Shown here one piece after another: positions 1-7,058 of a DNA stretch of 7,965 nt. Within the stretch, counting starts at the first letter, position 1. Every line of letters begins with the position of its first letter. This DNA is from CAZSLZ01 sp964607865. GTDB taxonomy: Bacteria; Vulcanimicrobiota; JAJTBE01; CAZSLZ01. The notes under the pieces were generated by a model. That model was not told where the DNA came from and ran no database searches. It saw nothing but the letters and a program-made list of their open reading frames with translations. Both the position numbers and the translations under genes were made by a program. The DNA lies in the NCBI GenBank assembly GCA_964607865.1, contig CAZSLZ010000142.1:1-7965 (forward strand), in the 5' to 3' direction.

Positions 1-423
1 GGTTATTAAGTCAACCTGGTTTAAAACCAGCCGGGTTAAAATTTTACTTTTTCCGCTTTTTAAAGGGCCCAGGCCGTTGGCAAAAACCATTACTTTTCTG
101 CCCATGAGTTTTGCCAGCTGTATCAGCCCCAGATAATAAATTACCGACGAAAACCCGGTAACATCCTGAATTAAACCTCCTCCTCCGGATAAAAATAATT
201 GTGTATCTTTCATATGCTTATAAATTGAAGATAGATCCTTCCTGTTTATAGACTCCACATTATAAGTTGAAGCTGTATTTTGAGGATCCCGGGACAATAC
301 TACAATCCGGGCATTGGTAATTTCTTTTCTGATATTTTGAATTATAGATGCCAATATAGCTTCGTCCCCAGCATTATCGAACCCGTAATAACCAGATATC
401 AATATCTTATTTCTTTTGTTCAT
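1..423 (-). CDS. csaB: Polysaccharide pyruvyl transferase CsaB, N-terminal part (cut by window edge)
   Basis: The reverse strand from the ATG at 421-423 is open to base 1, giving 141 codons in exact frame with the edge; the rest lies outside. The protein begins MNKRNKILISGYYGFDNAGD. GYYGFDNAGDEAIL (residues 11-24), LSGGGGLIQD (78-87) and the stretch from YYLG through FANGLGPL (about 96-121) are the characteristic N-terminal blocks of the CsaB/WcaK pyruvyl transferase family. In this family the enzyme adds a pyruvate ketal to a peptidoglycan-linked secondary cell-wall polysaccharide, creating the ligand for SLH domains of S-layer proteins; it is cytoplasmic. A possible Shine-Dalgarno AGGA (complement of 438-441) lies 14 nt before the ATG, rather far. 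The gene diverges from the operon at 560. The family call is firm; the exact polysaccharide is unknown. Confidence 0.9.
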   Translation of the reverse strand, partial: MNKRNKILISGYYGFDNAGDEAILASIIQNIRKEITNARIVVLSRDPQNTASTYNVESINRKDLSSIYKHMKDTQLFLSGGGGLIQDVTGFSSVIYYLGLIQLAKLMGRKVMVFANGLGPLKSGKSKILTRLVLNQVDLIT

Positions 424-559
424 AAAAATAGGTTTAATCCTGTTTTTTTCGTTTCCTTTAAAAAATGCGGATGAAAACTCATTTTTTTTTTTTTAATTAG
501 AAGGGTTTTGAGAAATAGGGTTAATTTAAATATAAACTCAAAGGAAGGAATTTCTCGTA
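424..559. other. Divergent intergenic spacer with T13 tract
   Basis: This 136-nt spacer separates csaB (minus) from the operon at 560 (plus), so it should hold both promoters. It is very A/T-rich. An uninterrupted run of 13 T lies at 482-494, read as A13 in the csaB direction. A rightward promoter-like pair lies at 508-536 (separate entry). I found no convincing -35/-10 pair for csaB, no stable hairpin and no small gene. Confidence 0.6.
508..536 (+). promoter_or_regulatory. Candidate sigma-70/SigA promoter for the 560-5712 operon
   Basis: TTGAGA (508-513) and TATAAA (531-536) are separated by exactly 17 nt, close to the TTGACA-N17-TATAAT consensus. The expected transcription start, near 543, falls within or next to the AGGAAGG ribosome binding site at 542-548. 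The mRNA would therefore have a very short leader, about 17 nt. This is the best match in the spacer, but the short leader is a reason for caution. Confidence 0.45.
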
Positions 560-1654
560 ATGATTTTAGAAGAAACCACCAGGTTGCAAATTATTGATAT
601 TAAAGACTTTGTTTCAGAACCCGATACCCGGTTGGATATTGAAGGCCACCCCTACGCCGGCGATCGGGGAAAAGTATTTGAACTGAAAATGGAAATTGGC
701 GAAAGGCCCTTCAAAATTCTGCTTTTCGACACCGACTTCGGACGTAAAGAATTACTGACAGGAAGATTCATCTATGGAAAACAGGCCCGGAATTTATACC
801 AGCACTGTTGTGCCACCGTCGCCGATGTGCTTCATACTTATTACCCTGATGTCCTGGGATATGTGGAACATACCAGGGAACATCAGATTTTAAGAGCAGG
901 AAAAGTTATGACCCTGGCTCCTTTCATTGAAGGTTTAAAAACCCAGGGGGACGATTTTAAACGCCAGCCCGTGGACAACCTGAAACAGATGTACCAGGCC
1001 CGTGCAACTGAAGATATTGATTGGGGCAAAGAAACCACCCGGATTTTTTCCGATATATGCCCAGCTTCCGGCAGCACCATGGAAGCCTTTGTGGAAAAAG
1101 TCCTGGCAGAATCCCAAGTTAAAAAACTGGTTTTCAACTGTTCAACTTCCACTATTAACTCTCTTTACCGGGTAGTCCCCCTCATTCCCGAAAATATCCA
1201 GGTTACCTTTATATACTGGGAAGCCCTTTTCTCAGTATGGCGCCATGATATAACCCTGGGAGACGGAGAGGTTATAAAAGCTGGCACCGTTATCAACCTG
1301 AATCCGGATCCTGATTTTCCCGATTATAATCCATTGGCTCCCAAAGAAGTATTAGATTATATCCTTGAAATTTTTCAGCGAAATTCCATCCCTCTTCTGC
1401 CTGATATTCCCGGCGAGGTGGGAGAGAAAATACAGGATCAATGGGTAGGCCCCCTGGCTTATGATTTTATGGAATTCCATAACGCAGGAATCGATTTTTC
1501 TAAATCTCCCTGGAAAGAAAAAACCTCTAAAGCCTGGGATATGCCCGGTGTGCAGGAAAAATTGAAAGAAAAAAGCGAAAAAGCCTACAATGACATAGCA
1601 GGCCAATTAGAAAAAAAAACTGATAAAATACCTGTAACCGGTGGAGTTTATTAA
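560..1654 (+). CDS. Unrecognised protein with phosphoribosyltransferase-like PRPP loop
   Basis: A 364-aa soluble protein with no signal peptide or membrane segment. AGGAAGGA (542-549) lies 10 nt before the ATG. I do not recognise the family as a whole. The segment RIFSDICPASGST (residues 161-173) fits the type I phosphoribosyltransferase PRPP-binding pattern: hydrophobic strand, acidic residue, four residues, then SG-x-T/S. It is followed by the strand/helix succession such a fold would show: KLVFNCSTS at about 189-197, NIQVTFIYW at 212-220 and GTVINLNPD at 242-250. The usual second acidic residue of the loop is Ile here (DI rather than DD/DE). The first 110 residues and the Lys-rich C-terminal 60 residues look like separate regions. 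It heads the operon, 40 nt before the secreted protein gene. A nucleobase- or PRPP-related role is inference only; a non-catalytic PRTase-fold protein is equally possible. Confidence 0.8.
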   Translation: MILEETTRLQIIDIKDFVSEPDTRLDIEGHPYAGDRGKVFELKMEIGERPFKILLFDTDFGRKELLTGRFIYGKQARNLYQHCCATVADVLHTYYPDVLGYVEHTREHQILRAGKVMTLAPFIEGLKTQGDDFKRQPVDNLKQMYQARATEDIDWGKETTRIFSDICPASGSTMEAFVEKVLAESQVKKLVFNCSTSTINSLYRVVPLIPENIQVTFIYWEALFSVWRHDITLGDGEVIKAGTVINLNPDPDFPDYNPLAPKEVLDYILEIFQRNSIPLLPDIPGEVGEKIQDQWVGPLAYDFMEFHNAGIDFSKSPWKEKTSKAWDMPGVQEKLKEKSEKAYNDIAGQLEKKTDKIPVTGGVY

Positions 1655-1694
1655 AACTTATATTTAAAATCAAGGGGATACGAGGAGGGTTATT

Positions 1695-2516
1695 ATGAAA
1701 AAAAAATTCTCTGAAATTGCAAGCCTCGGTGATGCATTTCTAATACTGACATTAACAATGGTTTTTCTGTTTGTAATGGTGCTGCATAATGATATTGCGC
1801 GGGCGCAGACAGAAACAGAAAAAGAAACAATTAGCCTCACTGGCCAGGTATCAAGAAAGGATGAGAAGGGAAGAATTTATTATCCCGGCGGTGTAACCCT
1901 TCATCTGATCAACCCCACTAAAACTTTTAACTATAAGGTGAAAACCGACAAGGACGGTAATTACAGGTTTTCGGAAGTCAAGCCGGGAAAGAATTATTAT
2001 CTTATTGCAATAACCAGGCTGGAATATACCGATTACCAGAAAGAGATAATTCCGGTCTATTTCAAACCCGCCAACCCCAATCCAATTCCTTACAGTTATC
2101 CCTATCCTGATAATTTAAACATTCCCACCATGATCAAAAAGAATGAAGAAGATACAAAGAGCAAGGAAACCGGGAAAAAAACGGTAACCCTGCAAAAACG
2201 CCAGGTTCCCACGGGTTTTTATTACGGCAGCGGATATTATTTGCCCCCGGGAACCTATCCTTATTATCCTGTAAACTCATACAGCGGATGTTATCAGATA
2301 GAAAGGCCTGTTAAAAAAGAAATAAATGTTTCATGGCATTTGCGGATGAATCTTGATTCCGGGGGTGCTTTTTCTCTTGATTTAAACCCCGCCAACCAGG
2401 ATCCGGAATTTGTTGAACAGGTGAAATATCATTTTGATCCTGTATCCAAACAGTTGTATCCGCATATTACCAACGTTTTTCCGGTAAAAATCAAAAACGA
2501 AAACGTTGAAAAATGA
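1695..2516 (+). CDS. Exported Tyr/Pro-rich protein with carboxypeptidase-regulatory-like domain
   Basis: A 273-aa protein with a strong ribosome binding site (GAGGAGGG, 1682-1689) 5 nt before the ATG. The N-terminus has basic residues (MKKK), a hydrophobic core at about 15-30, and a signal peptidase I-type site A35-R-A37 before Q38. There is no lipobox, so it is not an obvious Lgt substrate despite lgt lying two genes downstream. Residues about 46-108 (SLTGQV, then PGGVTLHLIN, KTDKDGNYRFSEVKPGKNYY) look like a CarboxypepD_reg/transthyretin-like beta-sandwich, common in surface proteins. Tyr/Pro-rich linkers follow: PIPYSYPYP (130-138) and GFYYGSGYYLPPGTYPYYP (174-192), split by a Lys/Glu-rich stretch. 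The C-terminal 70 residues (VSWHLRMNLDSGGAFSLDLN onward) may form a second beta domain. It is likely secreted or wall-associated; specific function unknown. Confidence 0.82.
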   Translation: MKKKFSEIASLGDAFLILTLTMVFLFVMVLHNDIARAQTETEKETISLTGQVSRKDEKGRIYYPGGVTLHLINPTKTFNYKVKTDKDGNYRFSEVKPGKNYYLIAITRLEYTDYQKEIIPVYFKPANPNPIPYSYPYPDNLNIPTMIKKNEEDTKSKETGKKTVTLQKRQVPTGFYYGSGYYLPPGTYPYYPVNSYSGCYQIERPVKKEINVSWHLRMNLDSGGAFSLDLNPANQDPEFVEQVKYHFDPVSKQLYPHITNVFPVKIKNENVEK

Positions 2517-2581
2517 TTAAATCAAAAGGGTATTAAAAATTTCCAGGAAAATGTACATGAAAACTATCAGGGAGTATATTA

Positions 2582-3487
2582 ATGAAACTTTACGGAGGAA
2601 TTGAAGCTGGCGGAACAAAGATTGTGTGCACCGTTGCCGGAGGGCCTGCCAGCATTATGGATGAAATAAGGTTTCCCACCACAACTCCGGAGGAAACTAT
2701 TGAAAGATGTATCGGATTTTTTAAAAAGCACCATGAAAAAAATAACCTGTCCGGGCTGGGTATAGGTTCTTTCGGGCCGGTGGACCCGGAACCAAATTCA
2801 CCCACTTACGGTTATGTTACTTCCACCCCGAAACCGGGCTGGAAGAATTGCAACTTCATGGGAGCAATTAAAGAAATTATTAATATACCCATGGCTTTCG
2901 ACACCGACGTTAACGCCGCCGCCCTGGCGGAACACAAATGGGGTTCAGCCCAGGATGTAGATCAGTTTATTTATCTGACAATTGGCACCGGAATAGGCGG
3001 GGGAGCTTTTTCCAAGGGGCGCCTGGTACATGGGTTGGTTCATCCTGAGATGGGGCATATTTTTATTCCCCATGACCGGGAAAAAGACCCTTACAATGGT
3101 TTCTGCCCTTATCACGGTGATTGCCTGGAAGGCCTGGCAGCAGGCCCAGCTTTGGAAGGCCGATGGAAGGAAAAAGCTGAGAATTTTGACAGGAATCATC
3201 CTGCCTGGGATCTGGAAGCCCATTATCTGGCACTGGCGCTGGTGAATTTTGCCTGTACTTTTTCACCAAAGAGATTTATTCTGGGTGGAGGGGTTATGAA
3301 TCAAGTTCACCTTTTTCCACTTATCAGAGCCAAATTTCTGAAATATTTGAATGGCTATATTCAATCTCCGTTTATTCTTGACAATATAGATACTTTCATT
3401 GTTCCGCCGGGCCTGGGAAACAGAGCTGGCATGCTGGGCGCCATAGCATTGGCCCAGCGGGCAGAAGAAGAACTCATATGTAAATAA
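2582..3487 (+). CDS. ROK-family fructokinase
   Basis: A 301-aa cytoplasmic sugar kinase of normal length for the family, expected to use ATP to phosphorylate fructose to fructose-6-phosphate. The N-terminal phosphate loop is GIEAGGTK (residues 6-13), in the E-A-G-G variant typical of the ScrK/GmuE/YdhR fructokinase branch. DTDVNAAALAE (107-117) carries the catalytic Asp D109. TIGTGIGGG (133-141) is the second glycine-rich nucleotide motif. The ROK zinc site is H159 with C175-x2-H178-x2-C181, inside CPYHGDCLEGLAAGPALEGR, a fructokinase-type signature. ILGGGVMNQ (233-241) and LGNRAGMLGA (278-287) complete the C-terminal lobe. AGGGAG (2569-2574) lies 7 nt before the ATG. All key residues are present. 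Substrate is inferred from the subfamily; mannose or another hexose is possible. lgt starts 10 nt downstream. Confidence 0.9.
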   Translation: MKLYGGIEAGGTKIVCTVAGGPASIMDEIRFPTTTPEETIERCIGFFKKHHEKNNLSGLGIGSFGPVDPEPNSPTYGYVTSTPKPGWKNCNFMGAIKEIINIPMAFDTDVNAAALAEHKWGSAQDVDQFIYLTIGTGIGGGAFSKGRLVHGLVHPEMGHIFIPHDREKDPYNGFCPYHGDCLEGLAAGPALEGRWKEKAENFDRNHPAWDLEAHYLALALVNFACTFSPKRFILGGGVMNQVHLFPLIRAKFLKYLNGYIQSPFILDNIDTFIVPPGLGNRAGMLGAIALAQRAEEELICK

Positions 3488-3491
3488 GGAG
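3486..3491 (+). promoter_or_regulatory. Ribosome binding site fixing the TTG start of lgt
   Basis: AAGGAG ends 6 nt before TTG at 3498-3500. The protein read from this TTG begins MKPVLFELGNLKIYSYG, the usual Lgt N-terminus, so the non-ATG start is well supported. Confidence 0.8.
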
Positions 3492-3497
3492 AAAATT

Positions 3498-4367
3498 TTG
3501 AAACCGGTATTATTTGAACTTGGAAATTTAAAAATCTATTCCTATGGAGTCATGATGGTGGTGGGTTACCTGGCCGCGCTGCTTTTTAATTATAAAAATG
3601 CCCACAAGGCAAAGTTGAGCCGGGACGAAGCCATTGACATTACTATTTATATTTTTTTCTCAGGTTTGATAGGCTCCAGGCTGGTTTATATTTTACTGAA
3701 CCTGGAAAAATACATACCTGACTGGAAGAAAATGTTTGCCTTCAACCAGGGCGGATTATCATGGCATGGCGGTTTTCTGGGCGCCGGTATATGTATTTAT
3801 CTTTTCTGCAAAATCAAAAAAATTAAGGTCCTGCCCGTGGCGGATCTCCTTTTCACCACATCCATCCTGGGGCTTGCCTTAGGCAGAATAGGCTGCTTTT
3901 TGAATGGCTGCTGCTACGGAAAAGCCTGTTCCCTTCCCTGGGCGGTAACTTTTCCCTCTCATAGACATCCCATTCCGGTTCACCCTACCCAGTTATATGA
4001 AATGTTTCTGGACTTGATCATCTTTGCTTTTCTTCTCTATTGGCTCAAAAAAAGAAAATTCTGGGGCGAAAATACAATGATGACCTTTGCCTCCTATTCA
4101 GTGGTAAGGTTTATTGTGGAGTTTTATCGTTTTAACGAGCCGAACCAGATGATCCATGGGCTTTCCCTTGCCCAGTGGTTCAGTATAGGGCTTTTCACAG
4201 TGATGGCTGCAGGTATTGTTTGGCTCAGGGCACATACCCCTGAGAACCTGATTATAGACCATGACTCGCTGAAGCCGGAGGAACAGGAAAAAACCAGAAA
4301 CAAAAAGGAAAACAGTTCAGATTTTCCCGGAGATACCGGAGGAGAAACCCGTCTTGAGCAGTTATGA
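3498..4367 (+). CDS. lgt: Prolipoprotein diacylglyceryl transferase
   Basis: Lgt transfers diacylglycerol from phosphatidylglycerol to the lipobox cysteine of prolipoproteins, the first step of lipoprotein maturation, in the cytoplasmic membrane. The start is TTG. Membrane segments are visible at about residues 16-31, 48-67, 91-104, 112-129, 169-183 and 222-243. Family motifs are GGLSWHGGFLGA (85-96, H90), the signature GRIGCFLNGCCYGK (129-142, with R130 and N136 at the catalytic site), HPTQLYE (162-168) and VRFIVEFYR (203-211, conserved R204). The catalytic core appears complete. After the last membrane helix there is a hydrophilic tail of about 43 residues (247-289), rich in Lys, Glu and Asn, longer than the short tails I expect for Bacillus-type Lgt. 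The gene follows the fructokinase by 10 nt and overlaps the next gene by 14 nt, suggesting translational coupling. Confidence 0.97.
   Translation: MKPVLFELGNLKIYSYGVMMVVGYLAALLFNYKNAHKAKLSRDEAIDITIYIFFSGLIGSRLVYILLNLEKYIPDWKKMFAFNQGGLSWHGGFLGAGICIYLFCKIKKIKVLPVADLLFTTSILGLALGRIGCFLNGCCYGKACSLPWAVTFPSHRHPIPVHPTQLYEMFLDLIIFAFLLYWLKKRKFWGENTMMTFASYSVVRFIVEFYRFNEPNQMIHGLSLAQWFSIGLFTVMAAGIVWLRAHTPENLIIDHDSLKPEEQEKTRNKKENSSDFPGDTGGETRLEQL
4338..4344 (+). promoter_or_regulatory. Ribosome binding site fixing the TTG start of the FAD oxidoreductase
   Basis: GGAGGAG lies inside the 3' end of lgt, 9-11 nt before TTG at 4354-4356. The TTG is followed at once by the FAD-binding strand YDFDAVIVGGG, and no in-frame ATG lies near, so TTG is the likely start. 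Confidence 0.7.
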
Positions 4368-5712
4368 TTTCGACGCTGTGATAGTTGGCGGTGGCGTCAG
4401 CGGTTGTATGGCCGCACTGGCGCTGGCAAGGTTCAACAAAAGTACCCTGGTCATAGAAAAGAAACCCTGCCTGGGAGGTATGGCAACAGCTGCCAGGGTT
4501 CATTCAATGCTTACTTTTCATGGCAAAAAGGGGCACAAGATTATCGGTGGAATCCCCCAGCTTCTTATTGATGTGCTGAAAAAAACCGGGGGAACCCCGG
4601 GCCACATAAGAGATACCATCGGAGTGGCATATTCGGTAACCCCCACCGATCCAGGCCTGCTATCCCTTACCCTGATGGAAATGATGAAACGCTTTGGCGT
4701 TAATTATCTTTTGGAATCCAGTTTTCTCACTGCCAGACTGGAAGGGAAACGGATAAAACAAATCCGGGGAATTCATCCCGGTGGCTATTTCACAGCAAGC
4801 GCCCCGGTTTTTATTGACGCTTCCGGTGAAGGAGCCCTTGCTCATGCCTGTAATGAAGAAACTCTGCAGGACGAAACCGCTGTAATGCCTGCCACCCTTA
4901 TATTTGAAATGAACAATGTAAATTTAAGCCAGGTGGTGGGTTATGCAAATTCGAACCCTGAAAATTTTCATCACGAAACTTTATTTGATCATTTGGAGAA
5001 ATCACAAAACCCCGGTTTTTCAGGTTTTTTCAGTCAATGGAAAAATGCCGGGCTTGAGGTGCCCAGGGACAGGCTTCTTTTTTACGCCGGTGTAGAGCCG
5101 GGAACTGTGGGAATCAATTCCACCCGGATAATCAATTTTGACCCTCTTTCTTCTGAATCGATAAACAACGCTTATATGGAGGGCCATAAACAGGTTCTGC
5201 AGATTGCAGGGTTTTTAAAAAAAGAAATTCCCGGTTTCGAAAACAGCCAGTTGAAGTCTATTGCTCCGTTTCTGGGAGTACGGGAAGTGCGGCGTATAAA
5301 GGGTAAATATGTTCTTACCGGCGAAGATCTGGCAATGGGAAGGAGATTCCCCGATGAGGTTGCCCTGGGAGGATTTCCCATAGATATTCATAAAGCTGGT
5401 GATAATGGGTTGGAATCGGAGGAAGTGGGAGAAGACGGTTTTTACGGAATTCCCTGTGGCAGCCTGGTCCCGTCCGTGACAAAGAATTTATTTATTACGG
5501 GTAAATGTTTTTCTGCCCAATTCCGGGCTCATGCCTCGGCAAGGGTCCAGGCTACATCTATGGCCATGGGCCAGGCAGTGGGGGTGGCAGCAGCCCTGGC
5601 TATAGAAAAAAGTACAGAACCGAAAAACCTGGATATAAAAACACTCCGGTCCAGGTTGGCCGGAGTGGGGCAAATTCTTGAGCCTGATAATATAGAAGAA
5701 CTGGAATTTTAG
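4354..5712 (+). CDS. FAD-dependent oxidoreductase (FAD_oxidored family)
   Basis: A 452-aa flavoprotein, soluble by sequence. The N-terminal Rossmann dinucleotide motif is VIVGGGVSG (residues 9-17), followed by E35 at the end of the second strand, the expected contact to the adenosine ribose. LGGMATAA (40-47) continues the FAD site. VFIDASGEGALA (152-163) is the second conserved FAD strand. GVREVRRIKGKYVLTGEDL (308-326) and the C-terminal block LFITGKCFSAQFRAHASARVQATSMAMGQAVG (379-410) are typical of the FAD_oxidored family (PF12831-type), whose members are mostly of unknown substrate. C385 lies in this last block. There is no signal peptide, iron-sulfur cluster motif or second nucleotide domain. 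It is last in the operon, overlaps lgt by 14 nt, and meets the amidohydrolase gene tail to tail with a 4-nt overlap. Substrate and electron acceptor cannot be deduced. Confidence 0.9.
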   Translation: MSSYDFDAVIVGGGVSGCMAALALARFNKSTLVIEKKPCLGGMATAARVHSMLTFHGKKGHKIIGGIPQLLIDVLKKTGGTPGHIRDTIGVAYSVTPTDPGLLSLTLMEMMKRFGVNYLLESSFLTARLEGKRIKQIRGIHPGGYFTASAPVFIDASGEGALAHACNEETLQDETAVMPATLIFEMNNVNLSQVVGYANSNPENFHHETLFDHLEKSQNPGFSGFFSQWKNAGLEVPRDRLLFYAGVEPGTVGINSTRIINFDPLSSESINNAYMEGHKQVLQIAGFLKKEIPGFENSQLKSIAPFLGVREVRRIKGKYVLTGEDLAMGRRFPDEVALGGFPIDIHKAGDNGLESEEVGEDGFYGIPCGSLVPSVTKNLFITGKCFSAQFRAHASARVQATSMAMGQAVGVAAALAIEKSTEPKNLDIKTLRSRLAGVGQILEPDNIEELEF

Positions 5713-7058
5713 AATCTTTTCCACATTTGCCCGGCAAGTTTTCTACACTCATTCATTATTTTTTCCTGGTCCAGATGCAGGATTTCCCTTTCTTTCATTA
5801 ATACCTGCCCGTTAGCTATGGTGGTGTTAACCATGGCGCTATTCATGCCGAACAGAATATGGCCCAGGGTATTATCTGCGTTCAGGGGCGTGGGTGGGTC
5901 GTATTCCAGGGCAATCATATCGGCATAATTACCAACTTCCAGAGAACCCAGCCCATGTTCTTTCCAGAAAAGCCCGGCAATTCGAGGATTATTTAAAAAG
6001 ATTGTCTGATAAAGCTGGGGGAAGCTGTAAGTGCGGGGATCTCCGGTATTGACTTTATGGAGCAGGGGCAGAATCTTCATTTCCTGGAAAAAGTCTGCAG
6101 TCATGCCATCGGTTCCCAACCCCACTACGGCCCCTTGTTCCAGCATTCTGGGGATCTGTGCCACACCCACTGCGTTATTCATATTTGAAGAAGGGTTATG
6201 GATAACTACAATATTCCTGTTCTTCAATATTTCAAATTCTTCTTCAGCCAGATGTACACAATGGCATGCCAGGACTGGCACCTTCAGGGCTCCCATTTTT
6301 TCCAGCCTGGCAAGGACCGGCATACCATATTTTTCTTCACTGTCCAACCGATCGGAAAGAGCTTCCTCGACGTGAATATGCAGGGGGGTATCAAACTCCC
6401 TGGCAGCTTCGATACAACGGGCCAGGGTCTCATCGCCCACGGTAAAGGAAGCATGGATGCCGAAGCCAGCTTTGACAAAGCTGGTTGGGTAATCCCGGCA
6501 TTTTTCCACAAAACGGATATTTTCTTTAATTCCTTCTTTTGCCTCATCGAGGCCGTTTCTATCAGTAACTTCATAGCACAGAGATGCCCGCAAACCCGAT
6601 TCAAAAACCGCCCTTGCCACTGTATCCAGGCTTCCGGTTACTGCGCCCGGGCTGGCATGATGGTCAATTATTGTGGTAGTTCCATATCTTATACATTGTA
6701 AAAGATAGGACATAGAGGAAAAATAGATATCTTCCATAGTCAGGACTTTATCCAGCCTCCACCATAACCTTTCGAGAATTTCTACAAAATTTGCGGGCGG
6801 TTCATCTTTAAGGCCCATTCCCCGGGCGAAAGAAGAGTAAAGATGGGTATGGGCAATAATATTTCCGGGCATGAGCACCATGCCTTTCATGTTGTGATAA
6901 TCAGCTTCAGAATACTTTTTCCTTAATTTTTCGGTTTCTCCTATTTCCCTGATTACGCCATTGCTGGCAAAAACAGCGCCGTTTTCAACGTATTTATTGT
7001 TCTCTCCCAAGGTAATCACCCTGGCATTTCCTATTAATACCGAAGTCAAATTATCCAT
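5709..7058 (-). CDS. ssnA: Amidohydrolase, probable SsnA-type aminohydrolase
   Basis: A 449-aa metal-dependent hydrolase of the TrzA/AtzA/SsnA branch of the amidohydrolase superfamily, full length. Expected metal ligands are H70 and H72 (IIAHTHLYS), H229 (LHIHVEE), H266 (ACHCVHL) and D317 (GLGTDG); E232 is the likely catalytic acid/base. SsnA-like features include the LWWRLDK block (98-104), IDHHASPG with GSL (131-143), NPSSNMNNAVG (288-298), DFFQEMK (322-328) and TPLNADNTLGHILFGM (390-405), which resemble E. coli SsnA as I recall it. In that family the gene often accompanies selenium-dependent molybdenum hydroxylases; none is visible here. GGAGA (complement of 7066-7070) lies 7 nt before the ATG. 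Its TAA shares bases with the TAG of the convergent FAD gene. The alternative is a methylthioadenosine/S-adenosylhomocysteine deaminase-like enzyme acting on another amine or purine. Confidence 0.85.
   Translation of the reverse strand: MDNLTSVLIGNARVITLGENNKYVENGAVFASNGVIREIGETEKLRKKYSEADYHNMKGMVLMPGNIIAHTHLYSSFARGMGLKDEPPANFVEILERLWWRLDKVLTMEDIYFSSMSYLLQCIRYGTTTIIDHHASPGAVTGSLDTVARAVFESGLRASLCYEVTDRNGLDEAKEGIKENIRFVEKCRDYPTSFVKAGFGIHASFTVGDETLARCIEAAREFDTPLHIHVEEALSDRLDSEEKYGMPVLARLEKMGALKVPVLACHCVHLAEEEFEILKNRNIVVIHNPSSNMNNAVGVAQIPRMLEQGAVVGLGTDGMTADFFQEMKILPLLHKVNTGDPRTYSFPQLYQTIFLNNPRIAGLFWKEHGLGSLEVGNYADMIALEYDPPTPLNADNTLGHILFGMNSAMVNTTIANGQVLMKEREILHLDQEKIMNECRKLAGQMWKRF

Noticed and set aside
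280..474. 64-codon plus-strand frame over the csaB start region
   Set aside because: It lies antisense to the well-supported csaB reading frame, has no ribosome binding site of note, and the translation resembles no protein.
1695..1808. Lipoprotein signal in the exported protein
   Set aside because: No cysteine follows the hydrophobic core; the site is A-R-A before Gln, a signal peptidase I pattern.
2551..2604. 17-codon frame starting ATGTACATG and overlapping the fructokinase start
   Set aside because: Too short to support, with only a weak AGGAAA upstream; the overlap with the kinase start looks fortuitous.
6198..6701. 167-codon plus-strand frame inside the ssnA gene
   Set aside because: Antisense shadow of a full-length amidohydrolase with all catalytic motifs intact; no ribosome binding site and no recognisable domain.
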